In this document: piece by piece, positions 11,201 to 20,306 of the stretch | How positions within the stretch are numbered: position 1 is the stretch's first letter | Layout: each line of letters begins with the position of its first letter | Origin: Linanthus parryae | Lineage: Eukaryota > Streptophyta > Magnoliopsida > Ericales > Polemoniaceae | Reading direction: 5' to 3' | Length of the DNA: 64,000 nucleotides | Assembly: GCA_023055425.1 (NCBI GenBank) | Contig: JALGPY010000006.1 | Location: 91,981,935-92,045,934 of the forward strand | Position numbers and translations under genes: made by a program | Notes under the pieces: model-generated | Seen by the model: the letters and a program-made list of their open reading frames with translations, nothing else | Databases searched by the model: none | What the model was told of the DNA's origin: nothing

Positions 11201-12473
11201 GCGGTGAAACTTCAGGTAATCATTTGAACAACATTTGTGAACAAGGCTTAGTAACCCAAACATAATCATGACTGGTTTCTTCGCGCCCCAGGTCACGCTC
11301 ATCTTCAAAATATGCTTAATGAGGATACATTAATAGGACATGGTTCCGCGTCCTTAGCATATGACAAAGATACTGCAATCCCACCCTCGCGTGGAGGTGC
11401 TCGCTCTTGGTTTACCAAAATAATAAAATATTGTGCAACACAAGTTACCTCACATCATCGTGTCTTGTATCGCAGGTAACGCTGGTGAAGCCATGTTGGG
11501 ACAGAGGAGTCATCCTTTTTCATCTTATGTCCTGGTGTCAGGTTCTCATACCGAGAAGCCCGTCGCAGCTGCCGAGTATGCGGGAGAGCCCTTCGAGGAC
11601 ATCATTGAAGTTTCTGATGATGCCGAAGCTAATGTTGTGCTGATGGAGGAAGATACCAATGCTGCTGTTGTGGAAACAGAAGCAGATGCTGCTGAGGCTT
11701 TCGCGTCCGAAGGCATCCCTAACCGAGTAGCAGCTTCTACCGTTGCCATGCCTCCAGCAAGGACTGAGCCTCCAGTGATTCCTCCTGCATGGAGTTTTTG
11801 GAGTTCGCAGGTAGGAGCTGCAATCGCACCTGGTGCGGCTTATACCCTTCCTGCCAACTATGAGGAGCTAGAGCTCGCAGCTGATAGGAGAGCAATGGAG
11901 CGAGGACAGTCTTTAGCTGCCCCAGCAATGCGCATTCCTTCTTTGCGAGATCCTTGAAGGAACCGGTACGTTACCATTATCATTCGCACCTTGCATTCTT
12001 CATTTACAAGCTTGATATTCTAACTTGAACCAACATGGTTAGGTTTGAAGCAAGCTGATGTGGACTGGCTGATCCAAATGCGTCTCTCCTACCCTCGATC
12101 ATTTGTGAGGTCCTTGGAGATAGAGCCTTTCAACAGGAGGCTGTTCTTGACCGAAGCAATCTGGATTTTGGAGTATCTGTCTGCGGCCACACCTGCGACC
12201 AACTCTCCTCAGAGCGCGCAGTTGCTTTTCAACATGTGTCAAAACCTTCAAGCCAAAGTTCAAGGCAAGCTGGTCTTTGGGTATCTTGTCAGCAGAGTCA
12301 CCCAGATTCGCGCGGCTGTGAATTTGAAGCGTGGCTTCCATAACCTCGCAGCTGAAGAGCAGAAGGTGGAGCAGCAAAATCAGAAAGCTGAAGAGGCTGT
12401 GAAGCTCTTCCATGAAATGAGCGCCAACTACGAGCAGTTGAAGCGAGAAGTGGAGCAAGTGGCAAATTTTTGA
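8234..12473 (+). pseudogene. Multi-exon PMD gene, antisense within GYP-B
   Basis: Exon 1 opens after the acceptor at 8233 with ATG at 8235 (MAKTKGTK). It encodes a PMD (PF10536-like) with KAPYLGGKDFY, FVRKLDFMDEWIDHVL, CAWLSRYLIDGHPHDGVFYH and MWVFERWPSYAP. The reading frame ends at 9666; homology resumes (FGFDAVAPSIWLQSIIRGCY) and meets another stop at 9859. Plausible later exons: 10171-10674 (basic, KR-rich), 10748-11098 (acidic, EE/RR-rich), 11292-11396, 11476-11965 (Ala/Glu-rich, stop at 11955), and 12043-12473 (coiled coil, KRGFHNLAAEEQKVEQQNQK, ending QVANF). Introns begin GT and end AG. The full product would be a PMD plus a charged, coiled-coil tail. Its role is unknown. The stops make this copy non-functional as it stands, unless splicing skips them. 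Confidence 0.75.
9601..9680 (+). repeat. 21-bp direct repeat at the PMD stop
   Basis: A 21-bp sequence starting TGTCTGAGAGG occurs at 9601-9621 and again at 9660-9680. The second copy supplies the TGA that ends the first PMD reading frame. The related GYP-A copy has coding sequence (YDPIRVSQ-like) at this place. Confidence 0.8.
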
Positions 12474-12962
12474 CATCAGTTCACTCCGGATGACTCCCTG
12501 GTCAAAGGCTTATTTTGAACAAAAACACATTTGTTTTGAACAAAATGCTAAAACATTATTGTAATGTTGGTAGGGTTTCTCCCCCCCTTTTTTTTCAAAA
12601 TTTGAATGCCTGTTTTGCCCTTCTCGGGATTTGCTCGAATATCTCTGTGCATATCAATTATGACGTCAGCTTAGCGATATTCTGCCTTGATTTTCGCACT
12701 AATTGCTTATCAGATAAGCACGCTTTCCTTGGTAAGTCCATCCGTATCATGACCTTCCGTCATTAATTAGGATACGCAACTGAATCGTCGTATCCTTTAG
12801 TAGGGTAATTGAATGTTACCTCTTCTCAAGGCGTAGGTGATTGATTCTTACCCCTTTTCCAAGTTTTTGCTGACTCATCTAAGCAACTGAAGAGTCTCAA
12901 CTGGGTCTATATAAACCCTGCCTTCTGCTACTTGGGTTCTTCATCCCACAATTTGGCTTGCC
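12474..12962 (+). promoter_or_regulatory. Intergenic stretch of GYP-B with a strong TATA-like box
   Basis: No open frame of note. A clear TCTATATAAACCCT lies at 12906-12919, identical in core to the box upstream of the GYP-A PMD gene, followed by CTTCTTC-type initiator sequence. A pyrimidine run (CCCCCCCTTTTTTTTC) is at about 12580-12596. Confidence 0.4.
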
Positions 12963-13298
12963 ATGAGTCCCTACGACTGCTGGCTTCAACGTTTGTCTTT
13001 CGTTGATTCATGGCAACTTCAAGTTGTGAAACCTGAGTTTGTGCTTTGTGCCATAGAAATAGCTTCCAAGATCTTCTTTACAAGGCTTATTGATCTTCAT
13101 AACCATCATAAAGAAGATGCACATGATACGTCATGCTTGCTCGAAGAATTCTCTTCGTCTATTATGTTTGCAGGTCGTGTTTCCGGCCGCCTCCCGGCGA
13201 GGTGCAGCGCCGTACTGACCTTCTTACCGATTCGTAATGAACGGCGGATTTCTCCTCTGGCTTTCCCGGAGGATAATCATTCACCACCACGTTCTTGA
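12963..13298 (+). CDS. Unrecognised ORF downstream of a TATA-like box
   Basis: A 111-residue frame starting MSPYDCWLQRLSFVDSW, about 45 bp after the TATA-like box at 12906. I do not recognise the product. A splice-acceptor-like TTATGTTTGCAG at about 13162-13173 inside it suggests that the first part could be an exon followed by an intron. The opposite strand is also open at 13162-13416 (MARHPEFKNVVVNDYPPG), so which strand codes, if either, is unsettled. It could be a second antisense gene of GYP-B or a chance frame. Confidence 0.25.
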   Translation: MSPYDCWLQRLSFVDSWQLQVVKPEFVLCAIEIASKIFFTRLIDLHNHHKEDAHDTSCLLEEFSSSIMFAGRVSGRLPARCSAVLTFLPIRNERRISPLAFPEDNHSPPRS

Positions 13299-13899
13299 AC
13301 TCGGGGTGGCGAGCCATTGTGCTCGTCTCCGTGGACAAGGAGCCTCTTGCCCTAGGAGTTGCTGCTTGCCTGTTCTTCACCGCCGCATACGCCGGAACAG
13401 GTGGTTCCTCAGGCACATCTCTTGGGGTGATGATCAGACAGAGGCCTTGTCAGATCCCGAGTTCTTGAAGGTGGCATCGCATAGCCTTTGTGACGTTTGG
13501 AGGACGTTCATTTTACAGCAAGACCCTACTTGCGACAGATCTTTGGTCGCAGATCGATACGTCGCATAGCTTTTGTTAGGACCAGTAGGCCGATCCTTTT
13601 ACAGTAAGGATTTCCCTTCTGTGTAACTTTCGCATGTAGGTTACTATTTAGATGCATTGTAAGCCATGTTGGCTGTGTAACTAGCTCAGTCTGAGCTTTT
13701 CGCTTGTAAGCTGCTATCTAGACAGATAAATTGTAAGTCATTTTGACTCATAATAATAAATCTCTTTGTATGATTTGTTGTTCTTATCACAACAAATTGC
13801 ATCATTCGCATGCGTATTGGCAAACTTCACTTTTTGTAGTGTCATATTCGCACTCTGTGTTGTCGCTATAATTTGCTATCCAAAAGATAGTTTCGCGGG
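13299..13899. other. GYP-B non-coding stretch
   Basis: No convincing gene. Alternating motifs such as CTGCTATCTAGACAGATAA/TTTGCTATCCAAAAGATAG foreshadow the 54-bp repeats to the right. Confidence 0.5.
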
Positions 13900-14390
13900 T
13901 TGAGAATCATTCATGAGAACTACTATCTCAGCAGATGATTTTTAGATCGTTTGAGATCGCATTTTCATAGATTTGCTATATTGGCATATAGGTTTGGGAA
14001 TCACTTAAGATTAAACTCAAGTACGGCTGCTATCTCGGCAGATAGGCTTTTGTAGATCACTTAAGATCATATCTGCATAGTGCTGCTATCATGGCAGATA
14101 GGCTTAAAGATCACTTAAGATCATATTCGCATAGTGCTGCTATCATGGCAGATAGGCTTAAAGATCATTTAAGATCATATTCGCATAGTGCTGCCATCAC
14201 GGCGGATGGGCTTAAAGATCACTTAAGATCATATTCGCATGGTGCTACCATCTCGGCGGATGGGTTTAAAGATCACTCAAGATCATATTTACTTAGTGTT
14301 GCTATCATGGGAGATAGACCTAAAGATCACTTAAGATCATATTTGCTTAGTGCTGCCATCACGGCGGATGGGATTTCGCTATTGAGAAAT
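13900..14390 (+). repeat. 54-bp tandem repeat array
   Basis: About eight copies of a 54-bp unit (ATGGCAGATAGGCTTAAAGA, then TCACTTAAGATCATATTCGC, then the 14 bases ATAGTGCTGCTATC). The right-hand five to six copies are best conserved, with decay to the left. Because 54 is a multiple of three, the plus strand stays open and reads as an 18-residue repeat beginning MADRLKDHLRSYSH. It lies between the integrase end and the PMD gene. Its coding status is doubtful. Confidence 0.85.
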
Positions 14391-14586
14391 GAAGAAATAA
14401 ATAAAGCGATAAAGAAAGCTGAAATCATAAAGTTCTTCTCATTTGGGAGAAGCCTTTTATTATAGGATGCTCTCATATGGGAGAGGTGAGATTACAATTC
14501 CCTCATGTGGGAGAGAAGATGCATGAATCTTTAACGATACAAAGCATAAAGTAGGCATTGTAATCTAACGCATGTAATAAGAGGAG

Positions 14587-15530
14587 TTAAGGATAATAAT
14601 TCTTAATCCAGCGCATGTTGACTGAGCTTGGGGTTGAGTCCGTCCCATGTAGCCTTTGTATGTTGCAGTAGCCACTATCAAAGATTTCTGTGACTTCGAA
14701 GGGTCCTTCCCAGTTGGCTGCGAATTTTGGGTGAGCCGCCTCCCGCATGCAATGGTCCGATGCGCGCAAGACCAAATCTCCAACTGCGAAATCTCGACAT
14801 TGGACTGTTTTGTTGTAAGCACGCGCGATCCTTTCTTGGTATCGTTTGTCAGTCCGTTTAGCTTGCTCCCGTTTTTCTTCTAACAGAACCAAGTCGTGAT
14901 CGCGTTGATTGTCGTATAATGCATGGAAGGCCAATCTTGCGGAATTAACTTTTACCTCCGCAGGCACTACAACTTCAGCTCCATAACATAGAAGAAATGG
15001 GGAGACTCCTGTGGGAGTCCTTGGAGAAGTTTGGTATGCCCACAAGGCTATGTTCAAAGAATCAGCCCATTTCTTATGATCATCCGCAACCATCTTGCTC
15101 ATGATTCTTAACAACGTCTTGTTAGTTGCCTCCGCTTGGCCATTCCCTTTCGGATAGTAGGGGGTAGAACATATCTGCCTTATGTTGTACTTCGCTAGCT
15201 TCGCAGCTACCTGGCGATTGACGAAGGGGGTACCATTATCCGAGAGAATGGTGTTAGGAATCCTGAACCTGCATATGATGTTCTCTTGGATGAAATGGAC
15301 TACAGCGAGCGCATTTGCCGTCTTCAGTGGTATTGCTTCTACCCACTTAGTGAATAACTCTGGTTCCCATGCGAGGCTGGTCGGATAGGGCCAACAAAAT
15401 CCAAAGCCCAAGTATGAAACGGCCATGGTGTTCCCAGTGCATGTAGATCTACGACAGGAGTGTGTACTAAGTTGCCTTTGAATTGACACTCCTGGCATCT
15501 CCTAACTTTAGCACGGCAATCTGCTTCCAT
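14587..15530 (-). pseudogene. GYP-B integrase core and C-terminus
   Basis: Minus strand. It starts MEADCRAKVRRCQECQFKG (the CxxC of the H2C2 finger), continues to WALDFVGPI (first catalytic Asp), then NTILSDNGTPFVNRQVAAKL (second Asp) and YPKGNGQAEATNKTLLRI (Glu). The C-terminal region has VGDLVLRASDHCM and KFAANWEGPFEV, a GPY/F-type module. The frame changes near 15390-15400 between the first Asp and the rest, so the enzyme is broken. Integrase would insert the cDNA into chromosomes. Confidence 0.88.
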
Positions 15531-16145
15531 GGTGGGCCAGAAGTAGCCGACCGTGAGGAGCTGTCTGCATAACTTCGCACCTCCCTAATGTTCCACTTGA
15601 TGAGAGAGGTCCATCACCTATTGTGCTTCCTTGCTATCTAGGCATCGCAGCAGGTTACCCTCGTGGCCCCTTCGCCAGAGTATATTCTCTTGCACCACGT
15701 ACCAGGCTGCCTTTCGCTTTAGCTTTTCGGTTTCTTTTCTCGATTCAGGCTCAATCCCCTGTGTAAGAAAATCAAGGAGTGGCTTCCTCCAATCCGTGTC
15801 ATCATCGACCAGAGCAATTGCTAAAGAGTCCTTGATCAGCGCGTAACTCTCGCAATTTCCTTGAATCAATGCCGCGACCGTTGACATGTCCGGCCAGTGA
15901 ATCCCATACCTCTGGGCTTTCCCATAGATTGACACCTCACTTTCCCCACAAGTATGTTGGTGGATCTTTTCTAACAGCATTTGCCCCTCCTTCTGTGAGA
16001 CGCATCGCATTAGTATTCCGCCTAGGCCTTTATAGTAGAGGGTGTTGTCATGAATGCAATACCCCTTTGTGGACGCCCAGTTTTCGTTGCTCGTTCCTTC
16101 TGCGATGGCACACAATATTGACTTTCTCCAGTCTGCATCATCCAT
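15531..16145 (-). pseudogene. GYP-B linker with a duplicated H2C2 region
   Basis: Two similar modules in series. The first starts MDDADWRKSILCAIAEGTS and runs to YYKGLGGILMRCVSQKEGQ, then HQHTCGE and YGIHWPDMS. The second starts DDDTDWRKPLLDFLTQG and runs to LWRRGHEGNLLRCLDSKEAQ and a stop at about 15618. After that stop the frame resumes with HQVEH, a stop, then GGAKLCRQLL and YFWPTMEADC. Normal Tat elements need one H2C2 finger before the integrase core. The first copy has lost its C-terminal cysteine pair. Confidence 0.7.
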
Positions 16146-16166
16146 GCATTCGTCATCGCACGCGTT

Positions 16167-16769
16167 CTATGTCAACGCCGAGGACGTTCGCACTTCAATC
16201 GAGATTCTTGCGGGACACTTATCCGCACTAACCTCGGATCCCAGAGTGGCCAAAGCATCAGCATGCCTATTGTCTGCTCTGGGTTTATGCTCGTACCTGA
16301 CATCGCAGAACTGCTGCACCAGCATCTGTACCAAGGTCCGGTAGGGCAACAGGTTTATCTCCTTTAAACCGTACTCGCCTGAGGCTTGTTTGACGATTAG
16401 ATTGGAGTGCCCCATAACCGTCAAATTGCTTACTTCTAGTGCCCTTGTTGCGCGAAGACCTGCGATGAGAGCTTCATACTCTTCTTCGTTGTTGGTGACT
16501 GCGAAGTCAAGCTTTGTGGACATCTGTATGACCTCTCCATCGGTTTTGGTCAAGACTACTCCGATTCCTCCACCATTCCTTGTGGATGACCCATCAAAAT
16601 GGAGTGTCCAATAAGGCAACTCAACCGCATAGATCTCAGGACCCTCCAGTTCCTCCTCAATTACAGGCTCATAACTATTATCAGGGAACTGTGCTAGGAA
16701 ATCCTCCACCGCTTGCGATTTGATTTCCCGGGGTCGAACGCATGTGATGTCGTATTGGGAAATGGTCAT
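16167..16769 (-). pseudogene. GYP-B archaeal-like RNase H (aRH)
   Basis: 200 residues, minus strand. YWTLHFDGSSTRNGGGIGVV carries the first catalytic Asp, NNEEEYEALIAGL the Glu, and RADNRHADALATLG the last Asp. The third acidic position is altered: the usual GDSxLV reads GHSNLIV, an Asp-to-His change. This second RNase H is characteristic of the Tat group. A stop at about 16773 separates it from the RT frame, whereas in intact elements they are parts of one polyprotein. Confidence 0.85.
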
Positions 16770-16775
16770 ATACCA

Positions 16776-18053
16776 TTATGCCAGTCTTCCCCCAGGAGTA
16801 ATGTGAGTCAAAAGATACCGTATAGGATCACTCTTCGTAACCACCACCACTTTGTGCGAAGCGAAATAGTGCTTTAACTTCACTCTTACAAAGAATAGGG
16901 CAAGGCAATGACGCTCGATGTCCGTGTACCTTGATTCTGCTGGCTGCACTATGCGAGAAATGTAGTAGATCGGCCTTTCTTTTCCCTCATACTCCTGAGC
17001 CAAGAGTGCCCCTATAGACCTTTTCGTCAACGTTAGGTATAGCAAGAGCGGTGATCCGAGCTGTGGTGCGATCATTACCTTTGACGATGTCAACAGGTCC
17101 TTTATCTTTCCAAACGCAGCTTCGTGTTCTGTAGTCCAATTGTACACAACATCCTTCTTGAGAAGATTGCTGAAACAGAAGGTGATTTCGGCGATCGCCG
17201 GGATGAACCTTCGCAGGTAGGATAGCTTCCCCAAGAGAGTCTTCAAGGCACTCTGGTTGTGCGGCGCCGTCATGCTGGTGATGGCCGATACTTTCGCGGG
17301 ATCAGGCTCTATTCCTTGACGATGTACTACACATCCCAAGAATTTCCCCGATGTCACTCCGAATGCGCATTTCATGGGGTTCATCTTTAACTGGAAGCTT
17401 CTGCATCTGTTGAATACTTTCCGCAAATCCCCCAAGTGATCCGCCTCTTCTTTGGACTTGACAACCAAGTCGTCAACATAGAATTCTACTTCTTTGTGCA
17501 TCATATCGTGGAACAGGGCCATCATGGCTCGCTGATAAGTTGCGCCTGCGTTCTTGAGACCAAAAGGCATAATTGTGTAATTGAAGACTCCCACCGGAGT
17601 GATGAACGCGGTTTTCCGTGCATCCTCGAGGTCCATCTTGATCTGTTTGTACCCACTGAAGCCGTCCATGAAGCTGAACATGCGATGACCCGCGGTCGAA
17701 TCAATAAGTAGATCGATGTTGGGAAGCGGAAAATCATCTTTGGGACAGAAACGATTAAGGTCTCGGAAGTCCACGCAAATGCGAAGCTGCCCATTCTTCT
17801 TCACCACAGGCACGATGTTAGCCAACCATGTAGGATGGTGATTCGGCTCGATGAATTTGGCAGTCAGAAGTTTGACGATTTCCTGCTTGATCTTTACGTT
17901 GAGCTCCGGCCTAAAGCTCCTTGTGCTCTGTTTTACCGGTTTGGATCCTGGGATTACATCTAACCGGTGCATGGTGATGCTCGTATCCAGGCCAGGCATT
18001 TCATCGTATTCCCATGCGAACACGTCTTTGTACTCCGTAAGAAGTTGTAGCAA
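16776..18053 (-). pseudogene. GYP-B reverse transcriptase and first RNase H
   Basis: 425 residues on the minus strand. RT motifs in order: NGQLRICVDFRDLNRFCPKD, DFPLPNID, FSFMDGFSGYKQIKM (catalytic Asp), MPFGLKNAGATYQRAM, and the active site FYVDDLVVKS. The thumb/connection FLGCVVHRQGIEPDPAK follows. The RNase H segment LLLYLTLTKRSIGALLAQEY lacks the first catalytic Asp, as the native RNase H of dual-RNase-H elements often does. The frame opens at MLQLLTEYKDVFAWEYDEMP; the residues upstream (18111-18563) are in other frames, and a stop follows GGRLA. Confidence 0.9.
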
Positions 18054-18110
18054 TCTTTCCTCCTCCTCGCCCGTGAGGTCCGCACTCAGAAAGACTGGCC
18101 TTTTCTTTCC

Positions 18111-18563
18111 TTAATTTGGGCTTAGGAATACCTCCTTCAGCTCTTGCTTTTGCGGTTTGGGCTTGTCCTCCATGTATTCGGGCGCTTCTTTGAGCTTTTC
18201 CTCTAAAAAGCCTGGCGTTGGTTTGTCTAGTTTCATAGCCTGCTCAATTTGATTGATTTGCCCAGGGATATCCCCATGTTCGCGTGGGGACACCCCCGCG
18301 CACCTTCATATGCGGTAACATTTCTTCCCATTGGCGTAGAAGCTCTCTATCTCTTTGCCTTCAGGATCATGTTTTTCTATCCTTTTCAGGGTATACACGT
18401 TCTTTCGCTGGTAGGCAATCCGTGGTGCCTCTTCTCGCGTAGACGGCTTTTCTTTGGACTCCTCTCTTGTCACCATCACTCCTACCGGTGACTGATCTTT
18501 GATGTCTTCCCAACGAGGCAAAGGAGTGGGGTTGAATGGCCCCGGCGTTTGCTCATCCACCAT
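18111..18563 (-). pseudogene. GYP-B protease-RT linker fragments
   Basis: Two minus-strand frames, 18563-18306 (TPGPFNPTPLPRWEDIKDQS) and 18293-18111 (MSPREHGDIPGQINQIEQAM), rich in Lys/Glu/Pro. Position and composition fit the low-conservation linker before RT in Tat elements. They are separated by a stop and a frame change. Confidence 0.55.
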
Positions 18564-18600
18564 CTCAGTGAACCATACCGCCTCAGTGAGGTGCGCTTCA

Positions 18601-18864
18601 TCCAGGTTTGAAAGGGTTTATCGAGGCTGGTATCTCTACTATTCTGTCATTCCAGATAGCTTTCATCACTTGGTGAGCTGTGGAAGGGACCGCATCGAAG
18701 CGATGAATCCAGACCCGACCGATAATCATGTGATACGTGGTGTTCGCATCAATGACATAGAATTTAGCTGAACACTTGATTTTGCCAATCTGGACGCCCA
18801 GACGGATCCATCCTATCGTCATTCTGGAGTCGCTTCCAAATCCCATCAGCGGGGATGGACGCCT
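18601..18864 (-). pseudogene. GYP-B protease, C-terminal half (cut by COP-D)
   Basis: Minus strand, from the COP-D junction: RRPSPLMGFGSD, then IKCSAKFYVIDANTTYHMII, GRVWIHRFDAVPSTAHQVMK. This is the second half of a gypsy aspartic protease (the FYVID..TTYHMIIGR.W block). The first half lies at 27379-27723. CGCCT is duplicated at both breakpoints. Confidence 0.85.
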
Positions 18865-20292
18865 TGTAGGGTTTTGATTCATGGATCGCGCAAACGGAAG
18901 CATAATCAAACAAACAACCATGCAAAACCCTCCAAGGATCACAAGTCTAGATGCATAACGATAGTGAAGGTAAGAAATCATAAACACACCTTTGGGTTCT
19001 CCTTGATGACTTCAAACGCGAATAGTGTCACGTTCTCTATAGTTGATCCACGCCTAGAGTTGATCCTAGATCTCCAATCTCCTTGGTGCTAGCCCGGAAT
19101 GAGAGGAGGGTGAAGGAATAACGCAAAACGAGGCAAAAGAAGGGCTCGGCCCTCTTTTGGCGTCGGGGACGAGGGGGCGGCGACAAGGGTGGCGTCGGCC
19201 TCCTTGTTGCTTGCTCTCTCTCTCCTTTGTTCTCTCCCACTCTTGTTATGTTCTCTCTAGAGCATAAGTTATGAGGAAGGAAGGAAGGAGGGTCCTTTAT
19301 ATAGTCCAACAACTCCTTGTTAACTACCTAAAGGACTTATTCTAGTCCTACTAGAATTCAATTTAGTCCCTTCCTTGCAAATTAGTCCCTACTAAGTTTG
19401 CAAGGGTTTGCAAAGTGATCCTTCTAATTAATTAATCCAATTAATTAATTCCCAAATCTAGTACAACTCTATATAGCGTGTGACCCCATAGGTTCTATCT
19501 AGTTGGTAGCAACTCTTTGCTAATATGGAGCGGTTTCTAGCAAAACATCCATTCTAGCCAACTAATAGAATAGTCATCTAGACAACCTTGTACAATTAAT
19601 TGTCTCATCCTTTTGCCTCCATATCCGGATTGGACACGAGACATACAAGTCACACTCGTATATCCAATCCATAGTTTCTCGATCCATGGAATAGCCTTAT
19701 TCGTGCAAATAACATCAATATCCCATATTGATTTATTTGAGTCTGGTCAGACATTCTATAAGCACTATCCTTCGAGTGGCCTAGGATATTTGCTCCCGTT
19801 ATGTGGGAGGGGCAAATCCTCTCTACGTCCACTACGATCTCTAAGCTTGCTTCTCATTGTATCCAGTACACGCCTTTATAACTACCCAGTTACGGTGTAG
19901 CGTTTAACGCTACCAAGATCACAATGATCCACAACTAGAATATCTAGTGACTTCAAGTCTAAGGATGACAATACCATTGTACCCGAGAAGCACTTGTGAC
20001 TCAACATAACATGTATGTAGTCTTCTCGGTGATGGGTCAATCCAGTGCAACATTCCGTAATGCACACCTATGTGTTGGATCGTGATATCTCCATATAAAT
20101 CCAACCCCATACTAGTCTATAGATGATTGTCCCATTAATCATTATATTTGACTAGGGATATTTAAGATAAACAACACGATTGTAAATCTAAGGACTTCAT
20201 TATATTAAATATCCAATAAATAATAAATGAATTTTCTAGCCAATTACAAATTCACACTAAACTAGATTGCCTCTAGGGCATCTATTCCAACA
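18865..20292 (-). repeat. COP-D 3' LTR
   Basis: On the plus strand it runs TGTAGGGTTTTG to ATTCCAACA. The differences from the other LTR that I can see all fall in about 19603-20096; the first 735 bp look identical. Confidence 0.95.
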
Positions 20293-20304
20293 GTCTCCCA
20301 CTTG
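20293..20304 (-). other. COP-D polypurine tract
   Basis: On the minus strand AAGTGGGAGAC abuts the 3' LTR start TGTTGGAATAG. The polyprotein stop codon lies only a few bases upstream. Confidence 0.8.
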
Positions 20305-20306
20305 CA

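Noticed and set aside
13900..14390. CRISPR array
   Set aside because: The units are contiguous 54-bp repeats without unique spacers, in a plant retrotransposon.
14091..14465. Repeat protein gene
   Set aside because: The frame is open only because the DNA repeat length is a multiple of three; there is no promoter or homology.
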